DNA of 64,000 bases, taken from Bacillus pumilus (GTDB lineage Bacteria > Bacillota > Bacilli > Bacillales > Bacillaceae). This document shows positions 7,870 to 16,627 of this stretch, piece by piece; the stretch's first letter is position 1; every line of letters begins with the position of its first letter. Where the stretch lies: NCBI RefSeq assembly GCF_009937765.1, contig NZ_CP047089.1:3656272-3720271 (forward strand), read 5' to 3'. The notes below the pieces were generated by a model. It had not been told where the DNA came from and made no database searches. It saw only the letters and a list, made by a program, of their open reading frames with translations. The position numbers were made by a program, and so were the translations under genes.

Positions 7870-8163
7870 TTAATTAAATCCCGGATCACGTACAACCGTT
7901 CCAGTAAATGTGACTCTATATTTGCCTAATCCTAATTCTTCAATAGACGATTGTTTTAAAATACCGACCCAGCCATCCTTTGCATATGTAATACTTGATG
8001 GGATGTTTGATGTCGTATACGTTCTTGTTTCTGAGACAATTCGACTTGCCTGAACCGTTATTTCACTTTTTGTTTGTTCCTTTGCTTCCACTGGAGCAGT
8101 TGTGACCCCAGCACCCGTTAAGACAATTGCTCCAACCAAAACAGAAGACATGACCTTTTTCAT
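7870..8163 (-). CDS. Small secreted protein, unknown function
   Basis: 97 residues. Signal peptide: MKKVMSSVLVGAIVLTGAG, then likely cleavage after VEA near residue 27. The mature part of about 70 residues has no cysteines and looks beta-rich (ITYAKDGWVGILKQ, YRVTFTGTVV). Start at 8163 after a GGGAGGG site; an upstream in-frame GTG/ATG would put charged residues before the signal peptide. I do not recognise the family. Divergent from another tiny secreted-peptide gene. Confidence 0.6.
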   Translation of the reverse strand: MKKVMSSVLVGAIVLTGAGVTTAPVEAKEQTKSEITVQASRIVSETRTYTTSNIPSSITYAKDGWVGILKQSSIEELGLGKYRVTFTGTVVRDPGFN

Positions 8164-8350
8164 AAAAAAATCCCTCCCTTTTTTTGTTGAACATATTAAC
8201 CATACCATAATTTAGTCCTTTTATAAGTTATTTTTTCATTTTTTTGAAAATTATGATATGATTGTCTTATGTTGGATAGAGAGTGTTCTATACTTCTATG
8301 CTTTTTTCCTCATCTCATTCCGTCAAACAATTGTGAACGGAGGTGATTTC

Positions 8351-8464
8351 ATGAAAAAATGGCTCATCTGTTTTCAACTTGTTTTCCTCTTCACCTTGAC
8401 GACCACACCACTTGCTTCTGCTGCTTCATGCCCTACAGTGAAACCATGTGTTATTGATCCTTAA
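8351..8464 (+). CDS. Very small secreted peptide precursor
   Basis: 37 residues with a strong CGGAGGTGA site. The first 24 form a signal peptide (MKKWLICFQLVFLFTLTTTP, LASA), leaving a 13-residue mature peptide ASCPTVKPCVIDP with two cysteines. Its own terminator follows. Size and layout resemble Bacillus export-processed signalling or bacteriocin-like peptides; no rap, processing protease or immunity gene is next to it. Function unknown. Confidence 0.55.
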   Translation: MKKWLICFQLVFLFTLTTTPLASAASCPTVKPCVIDP

Positions 8465-8469
8465 GCATC

Positions 8470-8509
8470 AAAAAGGTCGATCAAGCCTATTCACTTGATC
8501 GACCTTTTT
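8470..8509. terminator. Bidirectional terminator
   Basis: A long stem AAAAAGGTCGATCAAG / CTTGATCGACCTTTTT. It overlaps the C-terminal codons and stop of the converging luciferase-like gene. Confidence 0.85.
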
Positions 8510-9563
8510 CGTTATGCTTGCTCTGCTTCCCACGGGCAACCTCTTCTCTTACTTTAGGAGCGACTTCTTTACCAAATAACTCAATGGCTTTTAATACTTG
8601 ATCATGCGGCATTGAACCAACCGGTACATGAAGCATAAAACGAGTAATTCCCACATTTTTTCTAAGGTGAATCACTTTCTCTGCCACTGCATCTGGATCT
8701 CCTACATACAGCGCGCCTTCTAACGTTCTCGCTGCATCAAATGTAGAACGAGTATATGGGCCCCAGCCTCGCTCTCTTGCTAATGTGTTCATCACATGCT
8801 GTGTGGAAGGGAAGAATTGATCTGCTGCAAGATCAGTTTCTTCTGCAACAAATCCATGCGAATGTGATGCCACGGTTAATTTCTCAGGATCATGTCCAGC
8901 GTGCGCTGCCGCTTGCTTGTAAAGTTGTACAAGTGGCGCGAACTGTCTAGGACTTCCGCCGATGATGGCAAGTACTAAAGGCAGTCCCAATAATCCAGCG
9001 CGTACGACAGATTCACGGTTTCCTCCACTGCCGATCCAAATTGGAAGTGGATCTTGAACAGGTCTTGGATATACGCCGACATCTTGAATAGCTGGGCGAT
9101 GCTTTCCACTCCATGTGACACGCTCGGACTGCTGTAATTTGAGCAGTAAATCAAGCTTTTCTTCAAATAATTCTTCATAATCATTTAGGTCATAGCCAAA
9201 CAGCGGGAATGATTCAATAAATGAACCACGACCTGCCATGATCTCTGCACGCCCATTTGATAGTCCATCTAATGTGGCAAAATCCTGAAAGACACGAACA
9301 GGATCTGCTGATGAAAGGACTGTCACTGCACTTGTCAGACGGATATTCTTTGTCTGTGTTGCCGCAGCAGCTAAGACGACAGCGGGATTCGATGCAGCAA
9401 AATCTTGTCGATGATGCTCACCTACTCCAAATACATCAAGGCCGACTTGGTCTGCTAAAATAATTTCTTCGACTACTTCTCGAATACGCTGTGCGTGACT
9501 GACTGTTTTTCCTGTTTGAAAATCAGGTGTTGTTTCTACAAATGTACTAATTCCTAGTTCCAT
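8487..9563 (-). CDS. LLM class flavin-dependent oxidoreductase (luciferase-like)
   Basis: 358 residues. The luciferase-like TIM barrel carries the typical N-terminal [12 protein letters not shown], the [16 protein letters not shown] motif (about 46-61), and the [16 protein letters not shown] flavin/phosphate region (about 102-117). These use reduced FMN or F420 for monooxygenation or hydride transfer. It lies 17 bp downstream of a nitroreductase gene on the same strand, which could supply reduced flavin, and behind a MarR regulator. So 10661-8487 is a likely MarR-nitroreductase-LLM operon for oxidising or detoxifying an aromatic or electrophile. The start at 9563 follows GGGGG with good spacing. 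Confidence 0.85.
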   Translation of the reverse strand: MELGISTFVETTPDFQTGKTVSHAQRIREVVEEIILADQVGLDVFGVGEHHRQDFAASNPAVVLAAAATQTKNIRLTSAVTVLSSADPVRVFQDFATLDGLSNGRAEIMAGRGSFIESFPLFGYDLNDYEELFEEKLDLLLKLQQSERVTWSGKHRPAIQDVGVYPRPVQDPLPIWIGSGGNRESVVRAGLLGLPLVLAIIGGSPRQFAPLVQLYKQAAAHAGHDPEKLTVASHSHGFVAEETDLAADQFFPSTQHVMNTLARERGWGPYTRSTFDAARTLEGALYVGDPDAVAEKVIHLRKNVGITRFMLHVPVGSMPHDQVLKAIELFGKEVAPKVREEVARGKQSKHNEKGRSSE

Positions 9564-9580
9564 GAGTGGAACCCCCTATC

Positions 9581-10204
9581 TTATAAGTATGTTACGAATT
9601 CAGAGACTGGTTTTCTGTAGCCTCTCGCTTGTCTGCTCTCTACTTTTTCTTTTCCGAGTGTGATCATTAACACAGGAACCAAATCCGACTCGATGTTCAA
9701 CACCTTTTTCATGACATCAGGGTCAAAACCGATCATTGGGCACGTATCCCAGCCCTTGTTTTTGGCGGCGAGCATAAATAGCATCGCAGATAATGATGCA
9801 TTGCGAATTGCCTCTTCTTTCTGAAAATCCGCTCCTCGCTTTTCATAAAAGCTCATCGTCTCTCTGACCATTTCTTCGTATTGCTGCTTATTTAAAATGC
9901 CAAGCATCTTCAAACCTTCATAGATGTTCCCCGCTTGCTGATAAGCCTTTGGGTCTCCCAGTACAATAATTGCTGCTGAGGCGGAATGCACTTTATATTG
10001 TCCAAAAGCGGCTTCTCTTACTTGTTCTTTAAGACCCTCTGTTTGGACGACAACATATTGTGTGTGCTGTAAGTTAAAAGCAGATGGTGCCATTTTGACT
10101 TCTTCAAATATGCTGTTAAGCTCTTCTCTCGAAATCAAGATATTAGGCAAAAAATTTGATGCGGATCGTCTCTCACGTACCAATGTTTCAAAACTGAGTG
10201 TCAT
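9581..10204 (-). CDS. Nitroreductase family NAD(P)H oxidoreductase
   Basis: 207 residues. The family signatures are the N-terminal RERRSASNF (FMN phosphate-binding Arg residues), APSAFNLQHTQ near 40-50, and the MLAAKNKGWDTCPMIGFD segment near 140-157. FMN-dependent reduction of quinones or nitro compounds. Start chosen at MTLSFETLVRERRS (10204). It overlaps the MarR gene by 17 bp, which indicates co-transcription. Resembles B. subtilis YdgI/YodC-type enzymes, which are electrophile-stress genes; the orthology is not certain. Confidence 0.85.
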   Translation of the reverse strand: MTLSFETLVRERRSASNFLPNILISREELNSIFEEVKMAPSAFNLQHTQYVVVQTEGLKEQVREAAFGQYKVHSASAAIIVLGDPKAYQQAGNIYEGLKMLGILNKQQYEEMVRETMSFYEKRGADFQKEEAIRNASLSAMLFMLAAKNKGWDTCPMIGFDPDVMKKVLNIESDLVPVLMITLGKEKVESRQARGYRKPVSEFVTYL

Positions 10205-10661
10205 CTTGTTTCCCCTTTTCGTAAAGTTGTTTCGCACCTAACCCGACTTTTTTTAGTAATTCAATGAGCTGTTCTTTTTCTTCTTTTTCTATAAAGGATA
10301 GGTTTTGTGAAATGACATCTGTGTGTTTAGGAAAAATATCGTCAAACAATTGCTTCCCTTTTTCCGTCAACAATACATGAAATACACGTTTATCAGATGG
10401 CGCACATTGCCTTTTCACGAGCCCTTGTTTTTCTAGTTTGTTCACGACATAAGTCATGCTTCCACTTGGGATTGACAGGATGTCGCTGATTTTTTGGACG
10501 GGATGCGGCCCCTTACTATAGAGCAATTCAAGGATCTGAAAGTTTTCAAATCCGATATCATAACGTTCAATGTCTTTTTGGATATTTGTAAAAAGAGCTT
10601 GATAGGCTTTCATCCACACACGGAATAGCCTTAAGTCTAATTCATGTTCATGCTGCACCAT
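10188..10661 (-). CDS. MarR family transcriptional regulator
   Basis: 157 residues with a winged helix (FENFQILELLYSKGPHPVQK, then the recognition region SGSMTYVVNKLEKQGLVKR and the wing PSDKRVFHVLLTEKG). First gene of the nitroreductase-LLM operon. An 18-bp perfect palindrome covers the -10 of its own promoter (10695-10712), so autorepression released by an electrophile or phenolic ligand is likely. No clear sensing cysteine pair; the single Cys (near residue 89) lies in the wing (RQCAPSDKR). Confidence 0.88.
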   Translation of the reverse strand: MVQHEHELDLRLFRVWMKAYQALFTNIQKDIERYDIGFENFQILELLYSKGPHPVQKISDILSIPSGSMTYVVNKLEKQGLVKRQCAPSDKRVFHVLLTEKGKQLFDDIFPKHTDVISQNLSFIEKEEKEQLIELLKKVGLGAKQLYEKGKQDDTQF

Positions 10662-10694
10662 GGCAACTACTCCTTTTTCAAGAAATTCTAAAAC

Positions 10695-10735
10695 TAGGAT
10701 AAATTTATCCTAACACTAGGGTATTTTATTGTCAA
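10695..10735 (-). promoter_or_regulatory. MarR operator and operon promoter
   Basis: Perfect palindrome TAGGATAAATTTATCCTA at 10695-10712. On the minus strand TTGACA (10735-10730), 17 bases, TAGGAT (10712-10707) form the promoter, so the operator starts at the -10 box. Confidence 0.75.
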
Positions 10736-10769
10736 CGAGTTTGTTTCATAAAAAAAAGACCACCTCTGG

Positions 10770-11318
10770 TCAGTGATCCTCCTGTTTTAAGATAAAATGC
10801 ATTTCAGCTATTTGCTTATATTGTCGTACTTCTTTCAATGAAAACTTGGCTTCCATATCCACTGGAGAAAACAGAGGAATGCCTCTCCCAATCATGACAG
10901 GTACGATTTGAAGGTAAAGCTCATCCACCAATCCTGCTTTTATGAAAGATTGCAGCAGTTCCCCGCCGCCGACAATCCAGATATGCTGACCTGTTTCATT
11001 TTTAAGTTTTCTCACAAATGATAGGATATCTTCGCGAATGATATGAGTTCCTTTCAGACTGTCTTGTAAAGTACGTGACATGATATAACAAGTCTTTCCT
11101 TCATAAGGAAACTCATCTGGTGACAGCTGAAGAACCTGTTCATATGTATTGCGCCCCATGATCAGCGTATCAACTGACGCATAAAAGTCATCATAGTTCG
11201 TATCTTCTTCGCCCTCTGTCCCTATTAACCAATCAAGCCGGTGATCCTCTCTCGCTAAGTAACCATCGATACTCATTGCCCCATAAAAAAGCAGCTTCCT
11301 TTGCTGACTCAATCCCAT
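10770..11318 (-). CDS. Dihydrofolate reductase family protein (RibD C-terminal-like)
   Basis: 182 residues. It opens KLLFYGAMSIDGYLAREDHRLD, has DTLIMGRNTYEQVL near 50 and IWIVGGGELLQSFIKAGLVDELYLQ near 115-140. This is the RibD-C/DHFR-like fold of B. subtilis YwjB and YyaP type. Binds NADPH; substrate unknown and not expected to be dihydrofolate. A GTG directly before the ATG is an alternative start; both follow GGTGAGGA. Confidence 0.82.
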   Translation of the reverse strand: MGLSQQRKLLFYGAMSIDGYLAREDHRLDWLIGTEGEEDTNYDDFYASVDTLIMGRNTYEQVLQLSPDEFPYEGKTCYIMSRTLQDSLKGTHIIREDILSFVRKLKNETGQHIWIVGGGELLQSFIKAGLVDELYLQIVPVMIGRGIPLFSPVDMEAKFSLKEVRQYKQIAEMHFILKQEDH

Positions 11319-11401
11319 CACTCCTCACCCCATATAAGAACATATATTCTCTCTTGATTGTAACAGAAAGGAAAGATAAAGGGTATATGGCTTTCCACCT
11401 T

Positions 11402-11953
11402 TTACGATTCATGCTCCACTTTGACGAGAAGCTCATATAATTTGTGCGCTAGCTTTCCGGCATCAATTGTCATGTCTTCATGAATCCATTCCTCAAGTAC
11501 GCCAACAACACCAGACACGACAAAAGAAGCCTCAATTTGTTCTTTCTCTGTAATGTGCCGCTCTACAAGCCGCCACTCTTTCATGATTTTTTCTTTAAAA
11601 AATGCTTTGAATTGATTCGTCGTGGGACCATTTGGTTTTACAAATAACGTCAACATATATTGATTCTCTTTCAAGTACTCTGTGGTTTTATTTAAAAAGG
11701 AAAGCATGTCAAGAGGGTCCTGACTCGGAAAGGTTTCATCATATAACCCGCCAAGCTGATCGAATAGTTCTTTCTCCAGCTGTTCGTATAAATCAAACAC
11801 ATCTTGATAGTGCAAGTAAAAGGTTCCCCTGCCTAAATCTGCTTTCCTTGAGAGCTCTGATACCGTTATTTGTTGCACTTCTTTTTCTTTTAATAGCTCA
11901 AGAAAGCTTTCCCGAATGGCTCTTTTTGTTTTGATTGTTCGTCTATCCTGCAT
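11402..11953 (-). CDS. TetR family transcriptional regulator
   Basis: 183 residues. N-terminal helix-turn-helix: RTIKTKRAIRESFLELLKE, then ITVSELSRKADLGRGTFYLHY (residues about 4-50). The C-terminal ligand domain is of the DhaS/TetR_C_8 sort (about 75-183). Start at MQDRRTIKT (11953) after GGAGGG/GGACC. Divergent from a GNAT gene. The intergenic DNA carries five TGTTC-type half-sites, probably its operators. Confidence 0.88.
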   Translation of the reverse strand: MQDRRTIKTKRAIRESFLELLKEKEVQQITVSELSRKADLGRGTFYLHYQDVFDLYEQLEKELFDQLGGLYDETFPSQDPLDMLSFLNKTTEYLKENQYMLTLFVKPNGPTTNQFKAFFKEKIMKEWRLVERHITEKEQIEASFVVSGVVGVLEEWIHEDMTIDAGKLAHKLYELLVKVEHES

Positions 11954-11970
11954 GAGGTCCCCTCCGTTTT

Positions 11971-12084
11971 TGAACAATCAGGCAGACGCTGTCTATTTAT
12001 GAACAGGTTATGATTCATTGCCGATGTTCGTATGGTTTACTTCTTATTATAATCAACACATGTTCAATAATCTATATCTGTTCA
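11971..12084. promoter_or_regulatory. TetR/GNAT divergent control region with repeated TGTTCA half-sites
   Basis: TGAACA at 11971-11976 and 12000-12005; TGTTCG at 12025-12030; TGTTCA at 12061-12066 and 12079-12084. A TATAAT at 12048-12053 with TGTTCG 17 bases upstream as a weak -35 would be the GNAT promoter. The inverted and direct arrangement fits several TetR dimers. Confidence 0.5.
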
Positions 12085-12102
12085 AAAAAGGAGGGCCAGC
12101 AC

Positions 12103-12726
12103 ATGGTTCATTTCAGACTTGCTAGAGAGGACGAACTGCCACAAGTGGCAGATCTGTTAGAAGATTCGTTTCGAGATTATTCATTTTTTGATTTATTATG
12201 TGAAAAGGTATCAAAACGCTCTACTTTCGCTCGCGAGCTGCATTTGGTCAACACAAAGGTATATTTCCAGCATCAAATCTGTTTAGTCGGAGTTGAGAAC
12301 GGTCATATTGTGTCTGCCGCCCTGTTAAAGCATCCGCGTTTTCCTGAGCCAGGTCTCATGGATTATGTGTTGTCAGGCGGGTTAAAGCTCCTTTTCACTG
12401 GCGGTATATCGGCCATTCAGCATGTGTTTCGTATGTTAAAAGAAGCTAAAAAAGCGTGTTCTTCCTTAAACAAGCCTTTTTGGTATTTAGAAGCACTTGC
12501 CGTCGCAAAAAATCAACAAGGAAAAAAACTTGGAAGCCGGATGTTAAAGCAATGTCTTTTTCCCTTTATTGCCCGGCAAGGCGGAGGCCTGTTCACGCTG
12601 ATTACACACAATGAAGCGAACCGTCATTTCTATCGAAAAAATGGATGGGTAGAGTTTGATGAAAGGGTATTACGCGGAAAAGAAATGTCCTTACAAAGCT
12701 GGAGTTATAAAACCGTGATTCAATAA
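12103..12726 (+). CDS. GNAT N-acetyltransferase under TetR control
   Basis: 207 residues. Motif A AVAKNQQGKKLGSRMLKQCL (about 138-157) and motif B THNEANRHFYRKNGW (about 172-186) are clear. The substrate acceptor is unknown; regulation by a divergent TetR suggests a xenobiotic or antibiotic. Start at 12103 after AGGAGGG; the longer in-frame reading would place 31 non-conserved residues before the GNAT fold. Confidence 0.82.
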   Translation: MVHFRLAREDELPQVADLLEDSFRDYSFFDLLCEKVSKRSTFARELHLVNTKVYFQHQICLVGVENGHIVSAALLKHPRFPEPGLMDYVLSGGLKLLFTGGISAIQHVFRMLKEAKKACSSLNKPFWYLEALAVAKNQQGKKLGSRMLKQCLFPFIARQGGGLFTLITHNEANRHFYRKNGWVEFDERVLRGKEMSLQSWSYKTVIQ

Positions 12727-12773
12727 GGTATCCTCTTCAAGGAATGATATAATAAAATCAGTTCAATCAATGA

Positions 12774-13722
<949 letters not shown>

Positions 13723-13726
<4 letters not shown>

Positions 13727-13992
13727 GAAGGGACATCTTTTTTAAAAAATTGAATCGCTGCGACGATGATCAAACAAATCATGGAAGAGAGAACGATCGA
13801 GACGCTTGATATACTAAGCGCCATGCCTTCCCATCTGCCAATAAAGAAACTGGATATCAATAAAACCAATCCAAATAGGATGAAGCATACAGGGAGGATC
13901 AGCCCCGCATGACGGTTTCCACCTCTTTTCCCTGCCCACCATGAGAGACACAATACAACCATTGTAAAAATAGCAGTTTGAAGCCAAAACAT
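13723..13992 (-). CDS. Small membrane protein (YesK-like)
   Basis: 89 residues with three hydrophobic segments (about 1-17, 30-50 and 57-81) and a Lys/Arg-rich first loop (GKRGGNRHAG). Size and layout recall YesK-family proteins of unknown function. The assignment rests on topology and is weak. Confidence 0.5.
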
Positions 13993-14044
13993 GTTGTTTC
14001 AACTCACTTTCTCTTTTTATTTTATGACGATGGAGGTACTTTCA

Positions 14045-14515
14045 ATGAACATTAGACCCATTGAACAAAAAGACAATCCGTATATCGCAGCGATTATCCG
14101 TCAGTCACTAGAATCAGCGAATCTGGCGATTGAAGGAACAGCCTACACTGATCCCCACCTTGACCAGCTACATGAATACTATCAAACATTGACTCATGCA
14201 GCCTATTGGGTTGCTGAAGAGAATGGTGACATCGTGGGCGGCGTAGGCATTGCTCCATTTTCGAACGGCATATGTGAATTACAAAAGCTGTATTTGAGCC
14301 CAAAAGCACAAGGAAAAGGTGCTGGCAAAAAACTGATGGATACAGCACTTCACTACGCCTCTACATACTATGAAGCATGCTATTTAGAAACCCGCCAAGA
14401 ATTAACTGCCGCGACTGGCCTTTATCAGCGATATGGCTTTTCTCTTCTTTCAGAGCCGATTGAAGGCTCTGAGCATTCTGCAATGGATGCTTGGTATCTC
14501 AAAACCTTCTCATGA
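14045..14515 (+). CDS. GNAT N-acetyltransferase
   Basis: 156 residues, a compact GNAT. Motif A LYLSPKAQGKGAGKKLMDTA (about 84-103), motif B LTAATGLYQRYGF (about 120-132). The RPIEQKDNPYIAAIIRQSL N-terminus fits the small amino-acid/PhnO-like group. Start at 14045 after GGAGGT. It ends 6 bp inside the converging acetyltransferase gene. Confidence 0.8.
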   Translation: MNIRPIEQKDNPYIAAIIRQSLESANLAIEGTAYTDPHLDQLHEYYQTLTHAAYWVAEENGDIVGGVGIAPFSNGICELQKLYLSPKAQGKGAGKKLMDTALHYASTYYEACYLETRQELTAATGLYQRYGFSLLSEPIEGSEHSAMDAWYLKTFS

Positions 14516-15295
14516 GCTGTAAAACAATCGATAGGTTTTTGTCCGCCGAAAGCCTAGCTTTTCTGCTAATTTGATTGAAGTTAGATATAGGACATCGCAA
14601 TCCCAATGCGGTGTCCTTTTATTTTCAAGACAACTCCTGATCATATGCTGACCCGCCAGCTGTGCTAAGCCTTTTCGCCGCCAGGCTTCCTCTGTCCAAA
14701 TATCGATTTCCACACGATCTTCACTTGAAAAAATGGAGACACATTCACTCACGACGTCCTCACCATCTAAGATGGCGACTCCAATTCCTTTTGATAGAAA
14801 GCGCGCCGCTCTCCCCCAATAGGCTTCGTAATAGCTAGGCGTGAAAGCCTTGCTTGCCTTGATCACCTGTTCATTTGTCCGCTCTACTCTGTAGCCTGAA
14901 TGAGACGCAGGAACATAAGAATGGACCTCCGAAAAAATGTACGCATGCCTCTCCATCTCATTCAGATGTGATCCAAGATATTTTTTCATCATCACATCTG
15001 TTAATTGATTTGCTGAAAATACGGTAAACCGGCCGTTTTGTCTTTTCTGCCTTTCGTAAACATCTACAATGAACGCCGAGCAGTGTGACAGCTCTTCTTC
15101 CCTCTTGCCTGCAACATAATAAATGCCGCATGCTGTTTCGAGAAAATAAATACGAGGGTGCATGGTATCATCTACATAAAGATTCCCTTGTACGAAACCG
15201 TCCATGACCGCATCTACAAACACTGGATATGCCGGATCGATCTGACGAATCCCTTCTTTTATCGCTGCTGTCCTTTGCTTTTCCAAAAGATACAT
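14510..15295 (-). CDS. GNAT acetyltransferase, long form (ZmaR-like)
   Basis: 261 residues. The long N-terminal domain is typical of the GNAT_acetyltran family related to zwittermicin-resistance ZmaR. The acetyl-CoA motif is TEEAWRRKGLAQLAGQHMIR (about 205-224), followed by TSIKLAEKLGFRR. May inactivate an antibiotic or act on a metabolite; not determinable. Two starts are possible: ATG 15295 (GGGG seven bases upstream) or ATG 15316 (GGAAGGAAAG). Confidence 0.75.
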   Translation of the reverse strand: MYLLEKQRTAAIKEGIRQIDPAYPVFVDAVMDGFVQGNLYVDDTMHPRIYFLETACGIYYVAGKREEELSHCSAFIVDVYERQKRQNGRFTVFSANQLTDVMMKKYLGSHLNEMERHAYIFSEVHSYVPASHSGYRVERTNEQVIKASKAFTPSYYEAYWGRAARFLSKGIGVAILDGEDVVSECVSIFSSEDRVEIDIWTEEAWRRKGLAQLAGQHMIRSCLENKRTPHWDCDVLYLTSIKLAEKLGFRRTKTYRLFYSS

Positions 15296-15457
15296 AGCGT
15301 CCCCTTTTCCAAACATCTTCTTTCCTTCCATTATATATAAAAAAATGCACGTATGCAGTGAATCTTTGCAACAAGAAGAATTCTTCTGCATCAAAACAAA
15401 ATGTCTTCGCATTTGCTTCTATGAATTGCTATGCTCATTGTGAAAGGAGGTTTATGA

Positions 15458-15898
15458 ATGAAACTTCGTTTTATCTGGAATCAAGAAAAGGATGTGACGG
15501 AAGTGGACGTCATTAGCCATCCACATAATCAAGAGCGTTTACAAAAAATCGAAGCGTTACTTGAAACGCCTCCTTCTTTGACGGTGAAAGATCCAAAAAA
15601 CGATCGTCAATCACTTTTACCATTGGAACAAATTGAAGCGATCTCTGCACTAGGACATCTGTCAAAGGTTGTCACTGCCGATGGGAGAACGTATTTTTTA
15701 AACAAACGTTTGAAGGACTTGAAATGGTTAGAGCACGAACTTTTCTTCCGTATCAATAATGCGGTCATCCTCAATTTAGCTCAAGTTCACAGTTTTGCAG
15801 CTGGTACGTATGCTCGCTTAGAAGTCGAGACTCTCTCGCAAAACAGCTATACAGTCAGTCGACATTACGCAAAATATATAAAGGAGAGATTTCAATGA
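15458..15898 (+). CDS. LytTR-domain transcriptional regulator
   Basis: 146 residues. The C-terminal half (about 48-146) is a LytTR DNA-binding domain (LPLEQIEAISALGHLSKVVT, FFRINNAVILNLAQVHSF, YTVSRHYAKYIKERF). The N-terminal half is short, with no receiver domain. Coupled by a 4-base overlap to a DUF3021 membrane protein. Such LytTR-DUF3021 pairs are a recognised two-gene membrane-protein/regulator unit in Firmicutes, often near ABC exporters. Strong site AAAGGAGG. Confidence 0.85.
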   Translation: MKLRFIWNQEKDVTEVDVISHPHNQERLQKIEALLETPPSLTVKDPKNDRQSLLPLEQIEAISALGHLSKVVTADGRTYFLNKRLKDLKWLEHELFFRINNAVILNLAQVHSFAAGTYARLEVETLSQNSYTVSRHYAKYIKERFQ

Positions 15899-16311
15899 TC
15901 AATGAAATGAAAAATCAATTTATGCAAACGTCTTTTGTCTCTATTGTATGGCTGACACTCATCTTGTCACTGACCAATCAATCAGTCACCATCCCTTTTG
16001 GATATGTATGGCACATTATCGCTATTGGCACTTTGGCAGGCTTTGTATTTGGTGTCATGTACCCTTTACTATGGAATTATCTTACCTTTCCTGCACCTGT
16101 CAATATTCTCATCTCCACCGTAGTCAATTTAGCCTTTCAATTAGGGGCTGTCGCTTTATATTCAACCGATTTACTGCAGTTGATTATGCCCTATTTCATC
16201 GCCATTGCTTTTCTGACACTAGCAGGCCATATCATTGCCTTTCTGTTTTACAAAAAGCATCAAAATCAAAAAATGGCACAGGCATTGAATCGTCTGAAGC
16301 CGCAGTCATAA
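15895..16311 (+). CDS. DUF3021 family membrane protein
   Basis: 138 residues with four hydrophobic helices and a basic C-terminal tail (KKHQNQKMAQALNRLK). Partner of the preceding LytTR regulator and probably inhibits or senses for it at the membrane. Exact role unknown. Confidence 0.8.
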   Translation: MINEMKNQFMQTSFVSIVWLTLILSLTNQSVTIPFGYVWHIIAIGTLAGFVFGVMYPLLWNYLTFPAPVNILISTVVNLAFQLGAVALYSTDLLQLIMPYFIAIAFLTLAGHIIAFLFYKKHQNQKMAQALNRLKPQS

Positions 16312-16317
16312 AAAAAA

Positions 16318-16375
16318 GAGACCTCTATCAAGGTCTCTCAGGCTGTCGAGAAAATCTCGGCAGCTTTATTTTTTC
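16318..16375 (+). terminator. Two tandem terminator hairpins after DUF3021
   Basis: GAGACCT/AGGTCTC (16318-16338), then GCTGTCGAG/CTCGGCAGC (16342-16364) followed by TTTATTTTTT. The second is the stronger terminator. Confidence 0.75.
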
Positions 16376-16399
16376 CTTAAATTTTCCACCACTCCATTT

Positions 16400-16471
16400 T
16401 ATAATAGAGAAAAGCATTCTAAAGGAAGGTGTTTTTCTCATGTTCCACACTAGAAATTCTTCTCCATCAGG
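16400..16471 (+). pseudogene. Start of a gene cut off by the 5S rRNA junction
   Basis: TATAAT at 16400-16405, an AAAGGAAGGTG site and ATG at 16440 open a reading frame (MFHTRNSSPS) whose eleventh codon runs straight into the first base of 5S rRNA at 16472. No 23S rRNA or normal 23S-5S spacer precedes the 5S. Either an assembly join or a real breakpoint. Confidence 0.55.
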
Positions 16472-16587
16472 TTTGGTGGCGATAGCGAAAAGGTCACACC
16501 CGTTCCCATACCGAACACGGAAGTTAAGCTCTTCAGCGCCGATGGTAGTTGGGGGTCTCCCCCTGTGAGAGTAGGACGCCGCCAAGC
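16472..16587 (+). rRNA. 5S ribosomal RNA, orphan
   Basis: 116 bases of typical Bacillus 5S (TTTGGTGGCGATAGCG start, CGAACACGGAAGTTAAGC core, GACGCCGCCAAGC end), with the two ends complementary. In B. subtilis the 5S before yaaC-guaB belongs to a complete rRNA operon. Here the 16S and 23S are absent. Confidence 0.95.
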
Positions 16588-16597
16588 TTGTATAAGG

Positions 16598-16627
16598 ATC
16601 AGTTCCATTCGGAACTGGTCTTTTTTG
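16598..16627. terminator. rRNA operon terminator, overlapping the yaaC 3' end
   Basis: GATCAGTTCC-ATTC-GGAACTGGTC followed by TTTTTTG, ten bases behind the 5S. Confidence 0.85.
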
